Positions 9,752 to 17,048 of a stretch of 64,000 nt of DNA are shown here, in pieces. The stretch's first letter is position 1; every line of letters begins with the position of its first letter. Origin of the DNA: an uncultured Ruminiclostridium sp. (GTDB taxonomy: Bacteria > Bacillota > Clostridia > Oscillospirales > Ruminococcaceae); NCBI GenBank assembly GCA_947627695.1, contig CANQXF010000005.1:62001-126000 (forward strand), in the 5' to 3' direction. The notes below the pieces were generated by a model that was not told the DNA's origin, did not search any database, and saw only the letters and a list, made by a program, of their open reading frames with translations. The position numbers were made by a program, and so were the translations under genes.

Positions 9752-10339
9752 TCAGCCGCCGAAAAAGGTGTGCTCGATAAATACCTTTAATCCGATAGCA
9801 ACAAGTATCACGCCGCCTAAAATTTCCGCCCTGCTTCCTAAAAGCTGACCGAACTTCTTGCCGAAAAATACTCCCGCAAGGCTGATGACAAAGGTGGTGA
9901 GCCCTATCAGAGATACCGCCGTCCAGATATTCACATCGGGCAGGGCGGCAAAGCTGACCCCCACTATCAGGGCGTCTATGCTGGTGGCTATCGCCTGTAT
10001 CAGCAGGGCGGGGAGGGTGAGTTTAAACTCGGCGGGAGGTTCTTCACCCTTTTTCTTGGCACGAAGCTCCTTTATGCCGTCGAATATCATTTTCCCGCCG
10101 ATAAATCCCAGAAAAATTAAGGCGATATAATGGTCGAACCGCCTTATGACGCTTTCAAAGGCTGTTCCCAGAAAATAGCCCAGAGTGGGCATAAGCGCCT
10201 GAAAAAGTCCGAAAGAAAAGGCGGTGGCAAGCGCCGCCTTTACGTTCAGCTTTTTCATCGCAAGACCGTTTCCGATAGAAACGGCGAAAGCGTCCATTGA
10301 AAGCCCTACGGCGATGAGGAGCAGCTCGATAATTCCCAT
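9752..10339 (-). CDS. mntP: Manganese efflux pump MntP
   Basis: MntP exports Mn2+ and protects against manganese toxicity. The 195-residue protein is strongly hydrophobic with about six membrane segments. It carries the family motifs GLSMDAFAVSIGNG near the N-terminus and a related repeat ATSIDALIVG in the second half; the acidic residues in these two repeats are thought to handle the metal. It starts about 20 bases after tgt and is probably in the tgt operon. No manganese riboswitch is visible upstream. Confidence 0.93.
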   Translation of the reverse strand: MGIIELLLIAVGLSMDAFAVSIGNGLAMKKLNVKAALATAFSFGLFQALMPTLGYFLGTAFESVIRRFDHYIALIFLGFIGGKMIFDGIKELRAKKKGEEPPAEFKLTLPALLIQAIATSIDALIVGVSFAALPDVNIWTAVSLIGLTTFVISLAGVFFGKKFGQLLGSRAEILGGVILVAIGLKVFIEHTFFGG

Positions 10340-10359
10340 AAAAATTCCTTTCCGAAAAT

Positions 10360-11490
10360 TTACGCCTTCTGCGACAAAAGCTCTGAGTATTCTTTGCGAA
10401 ATTCCTCAAAGGTGCCGTTGTCAAGGGCGTTTCTTATCCTTTCAAGGAGAGTGTTGTAAAAATAAAGATTGTGCTGTACCGCCAGTCGCCCGCCCAGCAT
10501 TTCCCCGCTTTTGAACAGGTGGCGGATATAGGAGCGCGAGAATTGGCGGCAGGTGGGACAGTCGCACTCCTCGTCGATAGGTCTGTCGTCAAGGCGATAA
10601 CATTCGTTTGTCATATGAGTTATGCCTTTCCATGTGAAAACGGTGGCGTGGCGGGCGTTTCGGCTGGGCATAACACAGTCGAACATATCGATACCTCTTG
10701 CAACTCCCTCGATTATGTTGGAGGGAGTTCCCACGCCCATAAGGTAGCGGGGCTTGTTTACAGGCATATGCTCGGTGAGTACGTCAAGAATGTGGTACAT
10801 GACCTCCGTCGGCTCTCCCACCGCAAGCCCGCCCACGGCGTAGCCGTCGGTGTCAAGCTCAGCTATGTCCTTCATATGCTGTATTCTTATATCGTCGTAA
10901 GTTCCGCCCTGATTTATGGCAAAAAGGAGCTGAGAACGGTTTATGGTGCTTTCAAGGGAGTTAAGCCGCTTCATCTCCTCCTTACAGCGGATAAGCCAGC
11001 GGGTGGTGCGTTCGGTGGACGCCTTGACGTAATCGTAAGGGGCGGGATTTTCAATACATTCGTCAAACGCCATAGCTATCGTGGAGGCAAGGTGGGACTG
11101 TATCTGCATACTCTGCTCGGGTCCCATAAATATCTTTCTGCCGTCGATATGACTGCTGAAGTACACGCCCTCCTCTTTGATTTTACGCAGCTTGGCAAGA
11201 GAAAAGACCTGAAATCCGCCGCTGTCGGTGAGAATTGGCTTTTGCCAGTTCATAAACTTGTGAAGTCCGCCCATCTGGTAGATAACGTCGTCGCCGGGGC
11301 GCAGGTGAAGGTGATAGGTGTTGCAAAGCTCCACCTGACATTTAAGGTCTGCAAGCTCGGGGGAGGAAATCCCGCCCTTTATTGCGGCGGAGGTCCCCAC
11401 GTTCATAAAAAACGGGGTCTGTATAACGCCGTGAGGGGTTATGAATTCCCCTCGCCTTGCAAGATTTTCGGTTTTTATCAGCTTAAACAT
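10360..11490 (-). CDS. tgt: Queuine/preQ1 tRNA-ribosyltransferase
   Basis: Tgt exchanges guanine-34 for a queuosine precursor in tRNAs with GUN anticodons. The catalytic segment DSGGFQVFS (about residue 89) and the second active-site region FDCVMPSRNARH are present. The C-terminal zinc ligands are in CDCPTC followed by the histidine of RHLFKS. Length of 376 residues is typical of the bacterial homodimer. No other queuosine biosynthesis genes are in the window. Confidence 0.96.
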   Translation of the reverse strand: MFKLIKTENLARRGEFITPHGVIQTPFFMNVGTSAAIKGGISSPELADLKCQVELCNTYHLHLRPGDDVIYQMGGLHKFMNWQKPILTDSGGFQVFSLAKLRKIKEEGVYFSSHIDGRKIFMGPEQSMQIQSHLASTIAMAFDECIENPAPYDYVKASTERTTRWLIRCKEEMKRLNSLESTINRSQLLFAINQGGTYDDIRIQHMKDIAELDTDGYAVGGLAVGEPTEVMYHILDVLTEHMPVNKPRYLMGVGTPSNIIEGVARGIDMFDCVMPSRNARHATVFTWKGITHMTNECYRLDDRPIDEECDCPTCRQFSRSYIRHLFKSGEMLGGRLAVQHNLYFYNTLLERIRNALDNGTFEEFRKEYSELLSQKA

Positions 11491-11501
11491 ATTTCTTTCC
11501 T

Positions 11502-12593
11502 TTAACTGTTTTTTATGCAGGAGCGTGGGATAAAGCCAACTTTTCCGCTTTGCGCTATGCCGAAGAGGTAATTTTCCGTTCCGGAGACGACAAAGAATTT
11601 TTCTCCCGCCTTAACGGTGGGAAAGCTGTCCAGGTGTATCCAGGAGTGAAGTCCGTTCCACTCCCCTGTGAAGGAGGCGGGAACAAGTCCCTTTTCGCCT
11701 GTCGTCACGTTTTCGGCAAGCATAAAATCTCCCTGCTGTTCGATGAATTTTATTACGTGATTTTCCCAGTCAACGTATTTGGGGGACTTGTCCGAGGTGA
11801 AGTCTGAAATTATTTCTGTTTCTTCGCCTGCGGGGACGTATGTTACGTCAAAATCGTAACTGCCGCCGTTGACGTTTATTATAAGGGCGTTTATCTGCCC
11901 TGCGTATTTGGTGTTCATACCGCCGTCTATGTCTATGATACGCTTTTCCCTGTCGAAAATGGGGAGATTGGTGAAGTTTCCTCTGCGGAAGTTGTAGGTG
12001 GGATAATGCCCGCAGATAACGGTTTTGCTTTGCTGGTGCTTAAGGCGCAAATACCACGGAGTTGTCAGAGCGAACCATTCGTCTTTACCGTTTTCCCAAT
12101 CGGGGCGGTCCTCTATCCCCGCATGGACGAAGATGAAATGCGGTGTCTCTATCGCCATGGGAGCGTTTTGAAGAAAGTCAAGGTCAGGCTTATAGGCGTT
12201 GATTACCTTTTGCCGCTTCGCCTCAAAATCTTCGCTGAAATCGGTTATGCCCAGGGTCTGTGCCATCTGGAGAAAGGTGTTGACAGGGCGGTATTGTATG
12301 CGGTGGAGAAATTGCTCTTTGCTGTCCTTGTAAGCCATATGGTACGGCATTGTGTCGTTGTTGCCTTTGATAAAAAGGGCTTTGGGATTTTTGCAAAGCT
12401 CCCTGACGTATTGCAGGGTCTCAAGATTTTCTGTTCCCTTTTCCACTATGTCGCCAAGGATAAAAAGATAGTCGGTCTCGGGGGCGTAGTTGCACTTGTC
12501 AAGCAGCTTTCTGAAATGCTCAAGCGAGCCGTGTATGTCGCTGACGCAGATAATTCGGCAGGGGTCGGGGAGAGACGGTCGCACTATGTTCAT
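11502..12593 (-). CDS. Calcineurin-like metallophosphoesterase with C-terminal SH3-like region
   Basis: The N-terminal about 240 residues form a PPP-type metallophosphoesterase, with metal-binding motifs CVSDIHGSLEH, FILGDIVEKG and KGNND, then VHAGIED and a distal GHYPTY histidine motif. The C-terminal about 100 residues look like two bacterial SH3-like segments (GEKGLVPASF and GKVGFIPRSC), which usually mediate protein or wall binding. Substrate is unknown. Its ATG overlaps the stop codon of the upstream NUDIX remnant. Confidence 0.82.
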   Translation of the reverse strand: MNIVRPSLPDPCRIICVSDIHGSLEHFRKLLDKCNYAPETDYLFILGDIVEKGTENLETLQYVRELCKNPKALFIKGNNDTMPYHMAYKDSKEQFLHRIQYRPVNTFLQMAQTLGITDFSEDFEAKRQKVINAYKPDLDFLQNAPMAIETPHFIFVHAGIEDRPDWENGKDEWFALTTPWYLRLKHQQSKTVICGHYPTYNFRRGNFTNLPIFDREKRIIDIDGGMNTKYAGQINALIINVNGGSYDFDVTYVPAGEETEIISDFTSDKSPKYVDWENHVIKFIEQQGDFMLAENVTTGEKGLVPASFTGEWNGLHSWIHLDSFPTVKAGEKFFVVSGTENYLFGIAQSGKVGFIPRSCIKNS

Positions 12594-12760
12594 CAGTATT
12601 CCCTCGTGATAATGTGTTTTATTTCATTTGACGGGTTTAGTAATTCTGTTCTGAAAAATTCGGGATACAGCTCGCCTTGGGGCAGGCGGTTTTCGTCAAG
12701 AATTATCGCGCCAACTCGGTAGTTGAACGTGCCTTGATCGGTGGTGAAGGTGCAGTCCAT
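12593..12760 (-). pseudogene. NUDIX hydrolase remnant with the central catalytic part deleted
   Basis: A 55-residue reading frame joins what looks like the N-terminus of a NUDIX hydrolase (FNYRVGAIILDENRL) to what looks like its C-terminus (LYPEFFRTELLNPSNEIKHI). The Nudix box (GX5EX7REUXEEXGU) and everything around it are absent. The frame is open across the junction, so this appears to be a clean in-frame internal deletion of roughly 100 codons. It has a good ribosome site (GAAAGGAGC) and a promoter, and it now acts as a leader cistron for the phosphoesterase. Confidence 0.72.
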
Positions 12761-12808
12761 AAAAGCTCCTTTCGGCGGCGGGTGTCTTTTTTTACATAAG
12801 TAAAGTAT

Positions 12809-12837
12809 ATTATAACATATATTCCCGCCGTAATCAA
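12809..12837 (-). promoter_or_regulatory. Sigma-A promoter for the NUDIX remnant-phosphoesterase-tgt-mntP unit
   Basis: On the minus strand TTGATT (12837-12832) and TATAAT (12814-12809) are 17 bases apart, about 50 bases before the NUDIX remnant start codon. Confidence 0.75.
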
Positions 12838-12881
12838 TACCGAAAATCTCTTTTCATATGGTTACTTTTGCGGAAAATCCA

Positions 12882-12910
12882 TTGACAAAAACCGTCAAAA
12901 GAGTTACAAT
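12882..12910 (+). promoter_or_regulatory. Sigma-A promoter for mscL
   Basis: TTGACA (12882-12887) and TACAAT (12905-12910) with a 17-base spacer lie about 30 bases before the mscL start, and are divergent from the 12809-12837 promoter. Confidence 0.8.
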
Positions 12911-12941
12911 ATTAAACAAGAAAACAAAACAGGAGGACAAT

Positions 12942-13394
12942 ATGGCAGACGAAAAAAAGAAAAAGTTAGGCATAATCGGTGAGTTCAAGGCGTTCATCTC
13001 AAGAGGAAACGTGCTTGATATGGCGGTAGGTCTTATCATCGGCTCGGCTTTCACGGCGATTGTCAATTCGCTGGTAGGCGACCTGCTGATGCCGCTGCTG
13101 GGCATTGTGACAGGCGGAATAAACTTTTCCGATATGAAATGGGTATTGCAGGAAGCGGTAATGGAGGGTGAAGAGATCTTAACTCCCGAAGTTGCCGTGA
13201 ATTACGGCGCCTTTATCCAGTACATAATCAACTTCCTGCTTATTGCGGTTTCCGTGTTCCTGCTGGTAAAGGGCATAAATGCGGTGAGAGCAAGAGCAGA
13301 GAAGAAAAAGAAGGAGGAAGAGGAGGCTGCTCCTCCCGATCCTCAGCTTGTTTTGCTTGAGGAGATAAGAGATCTGCTGAAGGAAAAGAAATAA
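12942..13394 (+). CDS. mscL: Large-conductance mechanosensitive channel MscL
   Basis: MscL opens under membrane tension and releases solutes during hypo-osmotic shock. The 150-residue protein shows the N-terminal amphipathic helix (GEFKAFISRGNVLDMAVG), TM1 with the glycine/alanine-rich pore lining, a periplasm-side loop, TM2 (about residues 83-105), and a charged C-terminal helix (EEIRDLLKEKK). ATG at 12942 was chosen because AGGAGGACA precedes it; upstream in-frame codons have no ribosome site. A terminator follows. Confidence 0.96.
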   Translation: MADEKKKKLGIIGEFKAFISRGNVLDMAVGLIIGSAFTAIVNSLVGDLLMPLLGIVTGGINFSDMKWVLQEAVMEGEEILTPEVAVNYGAFIQYIINFLLIAVSVFLLVKGINAVRARAEKKKKEEEEAAPPDPQLVLLEEIRDLLKEKK

Positions 13395-13402
13395 TAAAAA
13401 TG

Positions 13403-13440
13403 CAGGCACTTTCCGAAGGGAGAGTGCCTGATCTATTTTG
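13403..13440 (+). terminator. Rho-independent terminator between mscL and the GNAT gene
   Basis: CAGGCACT and AGTGCCTG pair across a short interior (13403-13430) and are followed by a T-rich run. It lies between convergent genes and may serve mscL mainly. Confidence 0.75.
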
Positions 13441-13455
13441 TTTTACGAACAGTAT

Positions 13456-13956
13456 TTACAGTTGCCGCTGTGCTACGATAACGGTATAGTTATCCGTATC
13501 GTAAGTAACGCCCGTTTCCGCAAATCCGTTCTTGTGCCAGAAATGCTCTGCCTGGGAATTGCCTTTGACCCAGCCCAGTCTTACAGCCGAAAGCCCGTAT
13601 TCTTTCAGATATGCGCACAGCTCGTGAATGATCTCACTTCCCACCCCTTTGTTCTGAACGGAAATATCTGTCATAAAGAAACCGATAAACGCCGTTTTGT
13701 CATTGGGAAATTTATTTATAAAATCCATTACGGCGATGAGCTTATCCTCATCATAATAACCTATGTAGTATTTATCGGAATAGTCCTTCTTCGGCGGCAG
13801 GGCTTTAATATCGTCGGCTATGCTTTGTTCGGTGACGAAGGGAGGGCAATGTTTATAATACAGGGCATTATTCCTGCACAGCGCGTATATTTCCGCAATA
13901 TCTTTTTCTGTCATACATCGCACAAAGTAATGATTTGAAAAAAGTGAAACGTCCAT
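13456..13956 (-). CDS. GNAT-family N-acetyltransferase
   Basis: A 166-residue acetyltransferase of the GNAT superfamily. The acetyl-CoA-binding motif A region is visible as IGFFMTDISVQNKGVGSEI, followed by a segment (LGWVKGNSQAEHFWHKNGF) typical of the fold's C-terminal half. The acceptor substrate cannot be inferred. It stands alone between mscL (convergent) and the metal-efflux operon, which ends just downstream. Confidence 0.82.
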   Translation of the reverse strand: MDVSLFSNHYFVRCMTEKDIAEIYALCRNNALYYKHCPPFVTEQSIADDIKALPPKKDYSDKYYIGYYDEDKLIAVMDFINKFPNDKTAFIGFFMTDISVQNKGVGSEIIHELCAYLKEYGLSAVRLGWVKGNSQAEHFWHKNGFAETGVTYDTDNYTVIVAQRQL

Positions 13957-14005
13957 TGTATGCCTGCCTTTAAATTTATCTAATTGAATGCCGTAAGTAC
14001 AGTTT

Positions 14006-15844
14006 TTATTTTGTTGACATCGTTCTCATAGAATTAAGCACTGCAAGCACGCAAACGCCTACGTCGGCGAATACCGCTTCCCACATATTTGCAACGCCTA
14101 ATGCGCCTAAAACCATTACCGCCAGCTTTACCGCAAGGGCGAAGATTATGTTCTGCCAGACTATGCGCATTGTCTTTCTTGATATTTTCAAGGCGGCGGC
14201 AATTTTTGAGGGCTTGTCGTCCATAAGCACTATGTCGGCCGCCTCTATCGCCGCGTCTGAGCCCATTGCGCCCATAGCTATGCCTACGTCTGCTCTTGAA
14301 AGGACGGGAGCGTCGTTTATTCCGTCACCGACGAATACCAAAGTGCCGCCGCTTTTTTCGGCTAACAGCGCTTCCACCCTCTCCACCTTTTCGGCGGGGA
14401 GCAGCTTTGTGTAGACCTTATCCAGCTTCAGCGCGTTTGCGACAGCTTCGCCTGCCGCTTTTTCGTCGCCTGTGAGCATTACAGTATTTTTTATTCCAGC
14501 AGATTTAAGGTCTTGTATCGCCTTGGCGCTGTCCTCCTTTATCCTGTCGGAAATAAGAAGGTGTCCCATATATTTCCCATTAACGGCAACGTGAACTGCG
14601 GTACCTTTTGTTTCTTCGCTGTATTCAATGTCTGCTTCTTTCATCAGCTTGTCGTTGCCTGCGAAAACCTGCTTTCCGTCTATCAGGGCAAATACTCCTC
14701 TGCCTGCAAGCTCTTTGACATCGCTTATCCTTTCCTGTGGTATCGGCTTGCCGTAGGCGTCCTTTACCGAACGGGCTATGGGGTGGTCGGAGTAGCTTTC
14801 CGCCAACGCTGCATATTCGATAAGCTCCTTTTCATCACAGTTCACGGGATATATCGCCGTTACGTCGAACACGCCCTTGGTGAGAGTGCCTGTTTTGTCG
14901 AACACCACCGTTTCCGCTTTGGAAAGGGCTTCAAGGTAGTTCCCGCCCTTGACGAGAACGCCTTGCCGTGAGGCTCCGCCGATCCCGCCGAAAAAGCTGA
15001 GAGGAACGGAGATGACAAGGGCGCAGGGGCAGGAGATAACGAGAAAGATAAGCGCGCGCTCTATCCATTCGCTCCAGGAAAGTCCCAGCAAAAGAGGGGG
15101 CAGGATAGCCAGCAGGACTGCTCCGAAAACGACGCAGGGGGTGTAATATTTTGCAAATTTTGTGATGAAATTTTCCGTTCTCGCTTTTTTTGCGGAGGAG
15201 TTTTCCACAAGCTCCAGAATTTTTGAAACGGTGGACTGACCAAATTCTTTTGTTACCTTTATTTCAAGCAGTCCCTCCATATTGACGCAGCCGCTTATCA
15301 CCTCGTCCCCCTCGCAGACCGTTCTGGGGAGGGATTCGCCTGTCAGGGCGGCGGTATTCAGGGAGGAAGTCCCGCTTGTCACGATGCCGTCAAGGGGTAT
15401 CTTTTCTCCGGGCTTTACTACGATCACGTCGTCTATTTTGACCTCGTCAGGCTCCACCTGTACAAGCTCGCCGTCACGCCTTACGTTGGAGTAATCGGGG
15501 CAGATGTCCATAAGCTGAGTTATCGAACGGCGGGACTTTCCAACGGCGTAGCTCTGGAACAGCTCTCCCACCTGATAAAACAGCATTACGAAAACGCCCT
15601 CGGGATATTCTCCCAGAACGAAAGCTCCTATCGTGGCGATGGACATAAGAAAATTTTCGTCAAATATCTGACCGTGAGCGATATTCCTGATCGCTTTCCA
15701 CAAAACGTCCCAGCCTATCAGCAGGTATGGCACCAGAAACGCCGCTAATTTCCACCAATGCTCAAGGGGCAGGAGGTACGCCGCAACCAGCAGAACGCCG
15801 CTTAAAATTATGCGGGCAAGGGTCATTTTCTGTTTTTTAGTCAT
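14006..15844 (-). CDS. cadA: Heavy-metal-translocating P1B-type ATPase (Cd2+/Zn2+/Pb2+ type)
   Basis: This ATP-driven pump exports soft divalent metals. The 612-residue protein shows the membrane metal-site motif CPC at residues 272-274, the phosphorylated aspartate Asp316 in DKTGT, TGES in the actuator domain, the HP locus (SDHPIA), and GDGINDAPVL in the nucleotide-binding domain. It has no N-terminal metal-binding domain of its own; that domain is supplied by the separate HMA gene just upstream, which overlaps it by four bases. Zinc/cadmium rather than copper specificity is inferred from motif context and the ArsR-type regulator. Confidence 0.9.
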   Translation of the reverse strand: MTKKQKMTLARIILSGVLLVAAYLLPLEHWWKLAAFLVPYLLIGWDVLWKAIRNIAHGQIFDENFLMSIATIGAFVLGEYPEGVFVMLFYQVGELFQSYAVGKSRRSITQLMDICPDYSNVRRDGELVQVEPDEVKIDDVIVVKPGEKIPLDGIVTSGTSSLNTAALTGESLPRTVCEGDEVISGCVNMEGLLEIKVTKEFGQSTVSKILELVENSSAKKARTENFITKFAKYYTPCVVFGAVLLAILPPLLLGLSWSEWIERALIFLVISCPCALVISVPLSFFGGIGGASRQGVLVKGGNYLEALSKAETVVFDKTGTLTKGVFDVTAIYPVNCDEKELIEYAALAESYSDHPIARSVKDAYGKPIPQERISDVKELAGRGVFALIDGKQVFAGNDKLMKEADIEYSEETKGTAVHVAVNGKYMGHLLISDRIKEDSAKAIQDLKSAGIKNTVMLTGDEKAAGEAVANALKLDKVYTKLLPAEKVERVEALLAEKSGGTLVFVGDGINDAPVLSRADVGIAMGAMGSDAAIEAADIVLMDDKPSKIAAALKISRKTMRIVWQNIIFALAVKLAVMVLGALGVANMWEAVFADVGVCVLAVLNSMRTMSTK

Positions 15845-16056
15845 ACCAATATCTCGCAGTCAGGCTCAATTTTTTTGCATATCTTTGCGGCTTGCTTTAC
15901 CATTTCATCAAAGCGGTCGTCGGGGGCGGTTATCGTGATTTTCTGGGTCATAAAATTAACGGTGGCGTCAACGCCCTCCAGCTTGTTTATGGCACATTCC
16001 ATTTTTGCAGCGCAGTTTGCGCAGTCAAGGTCTTTCAGCTTGTAGGTCTTTTTCAT
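15841..16056 (-). CDS. Heavy-metal-associated (HMA) domain protein, metal chaperone
   Basis: A 71-residue single HMA domain with the metal-binding pair CANC at residues 12-15 and a ferredoxin-like pattern. It is the detached counterpart of the N-terminal domain normally fused to CadA-type pumps and overlaps the pump gene, so it probably delivers metal to the ATPase or tunes its activity. Confidence 0.88.
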   Translation of the reverse strand: MKKTYKLKDLDCANCAAKMECAINKLEGVDATVNFMTQKITITAPDDRFDEMVKQAAKICKKIEPDCEILV

Positions 16057-16072
16057 AATTTTTCTCCTTATA

Positions 16073-16417
16073 TTATTCTTCGATATGCTCCATTCCCTGT
16101 CCGATTATCTTGTAAACGTGGTCGTCGGAAAGGGAGTAGAATATCAGCTTGCCCTCCTTGCGGGCTTTTACCAGCTTGTTCACTTTTAAAACTCTGAGCT
16201 GGTGCGACGCCGCCGTCTGGGTTATACCCAGCAGGAGAGCGATGTCGTTCACGCAAAGCTCCGACTCGAACAGGGCGTAAAGTATTTTTATCCTTGTGGA
16301 GTCGCCGAACACTTTGAAAAGCTCCGCCAAGTCGTACAGCATTTCGTCAGCGGGCATTTGTTCAAGCACGGTCTTTATGGTGCTGTCCTGCGCGCGGAGG
16401 TATTCGTTTTCAGCCAT
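16073..16417 (-). CDS. ArsR/SmtB-family metal-responsive repressor
   Basis: A 114-residue winged-helix repressor. The metal box reads ELCVNDIA (Cys55, Asp58 with the chosen start), close to the ELCV(C/G)D motif of CadC/SmtB but with Asn in place of the second CadC cysteine. The C-terminal helix has the Asp/His pattern DDHVY...GQGMEHIEE typical of an alpha-5 zinc site. The recognition helix is QTAASHQLRVL. ATG at 16417 follows AAAGGACG; an ATG at 16435 is less likely. It probably represses its own operon through the operator at 16440-16465. Confidence 0.88.
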   Translation of the reverse strand: MAENEYLRAQDSTIKTVLEQMPADEMLYDLAELFKVFGDSTRIKILYALFESELCVNDIALLLGITQTAASHQLRVLKVNKLVKARKEGKLIFYSLSDDHVYKIIGQGMEHIEE

Positions 16418-16439
16418 ATCTGTTCGTCCTTTCATAAAA

Positions 16440-16488
16440 ACATATGTTTATTTGTTCATATATTAACATATAATATTCCGTTTGTCAA
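16440..16488 (-). promoter_or_regulatory. Promoter with ArsR/CadC-type operator
   Basis: On the minus strand TTGACA (16488-16483) and TAATAT (16465-16460) are 17 bases apart. Immediately downstream and overlapping the -10 lies an imperfect inverted repeat, ATATGAAC-AAAT-AAACATAT, which resembles known SmtB/CadC operators. Repressor binding here would block the polymerase. Confidence 0.75.
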
Positions 16489-16583
16489 TAGGGTCATGGG
16501 AAATTTTTTTGAGATTATCGGAGAAAATTTGCGAAACGGCTTTTACAGCGGATTTATGGGAAAATATTTTTTCAAAAAGCAAA

Positions 16584-16613
16584 CAGCCCTCTGTCTTTAA
16601 ATACAGAGGGCTG
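16584..16613 (-). terminator. Terminator after the spore protein gene
   Basis: An 11-bp perfect stem, CAGCCCTCTGT with ACAGAGGGCTG, an 8-base loop and a T-rich tail when read on the minus strand. Confidence 0.85.
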
Positions 16614-16633
16614 CTCCTTACAGCGCAAAGATG

Positions 16634-16822
16634 TTACTTATTGCTGTTCTCGTAAGATTCGATCATCTTCTTGACCATCTGACCACCGACAGAACCAACC
16701 TGTCTTGCGGTAAGATCGCCGTTGTAGCCGTCCTTCAGAGGCACGCCTACTTCATTGGCAGCCTGCATCTTGATAGAGTTAAGAGCAGGGTTGTTTCTGT
16801 TGCCGTTCTTATTGTTAGCCAT
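16634..16822 (-). CDS. Alpha/beta-type small acid-soluble spore protein
   Basis: This 62-residue protein coats and protects DNA in dormant spores and is degraded at germination. The family signatures are the segment around MQAANEVGVPL, which contains the region cleaved by the germination protease, and the C-terminal segment DLTARQVGSVGGQMVKKMI. It is monocistronic with its own terminator and a good ribosome site (CGGAGGAA). Its presence supports a spore-forming host. A sigma-G promoter is expected but I could not place one securely. Confidence 0.93.
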   Translation of the reverse strand: MANNKNGNRNNPALNSIKMQAANEVGVPLKDGYNGDLTARQVGSVGGQMVKKMIESYENSNK

Positions 16823-16977
16823 CTTATTATTCCTCCGTTTAAAATAAATGGATCGTTATATCCTGAAGGGTATTGGCAAGAGCTTTTGCCCTTGCGTTAA
16901 TATTATATCTCTTGCAAAATCCAATATGTGAGGAAATTTTTTCATAGGACGGCAAAAATCGTTAAATCGTTTTTGCA

Positions 16978-17006
16978 TTGATTATCATTATATTTTGTGT
17001 TATAAT
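16978..17006 (+). promoter_or_regulatory. Sigma-A promoter for the GH59-like gene
   Basis: TTGATT (16978-16983) and TATAAT (17001-17006), 17-base spacer, about 40 bases before the TTG start codon. Confidence 0.75.
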
Positions 17007-17048
17007 TTATTAAATATTATGATTTTAATGATTTGAGGAGGTGGGATT

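Noticed and set aside
10340-10360. A manganese (yybP-ykoY) riboswitch before mntP
   Set aside because: Only about 20 bases separate tgt and mntP, too little space for that riboswitch.
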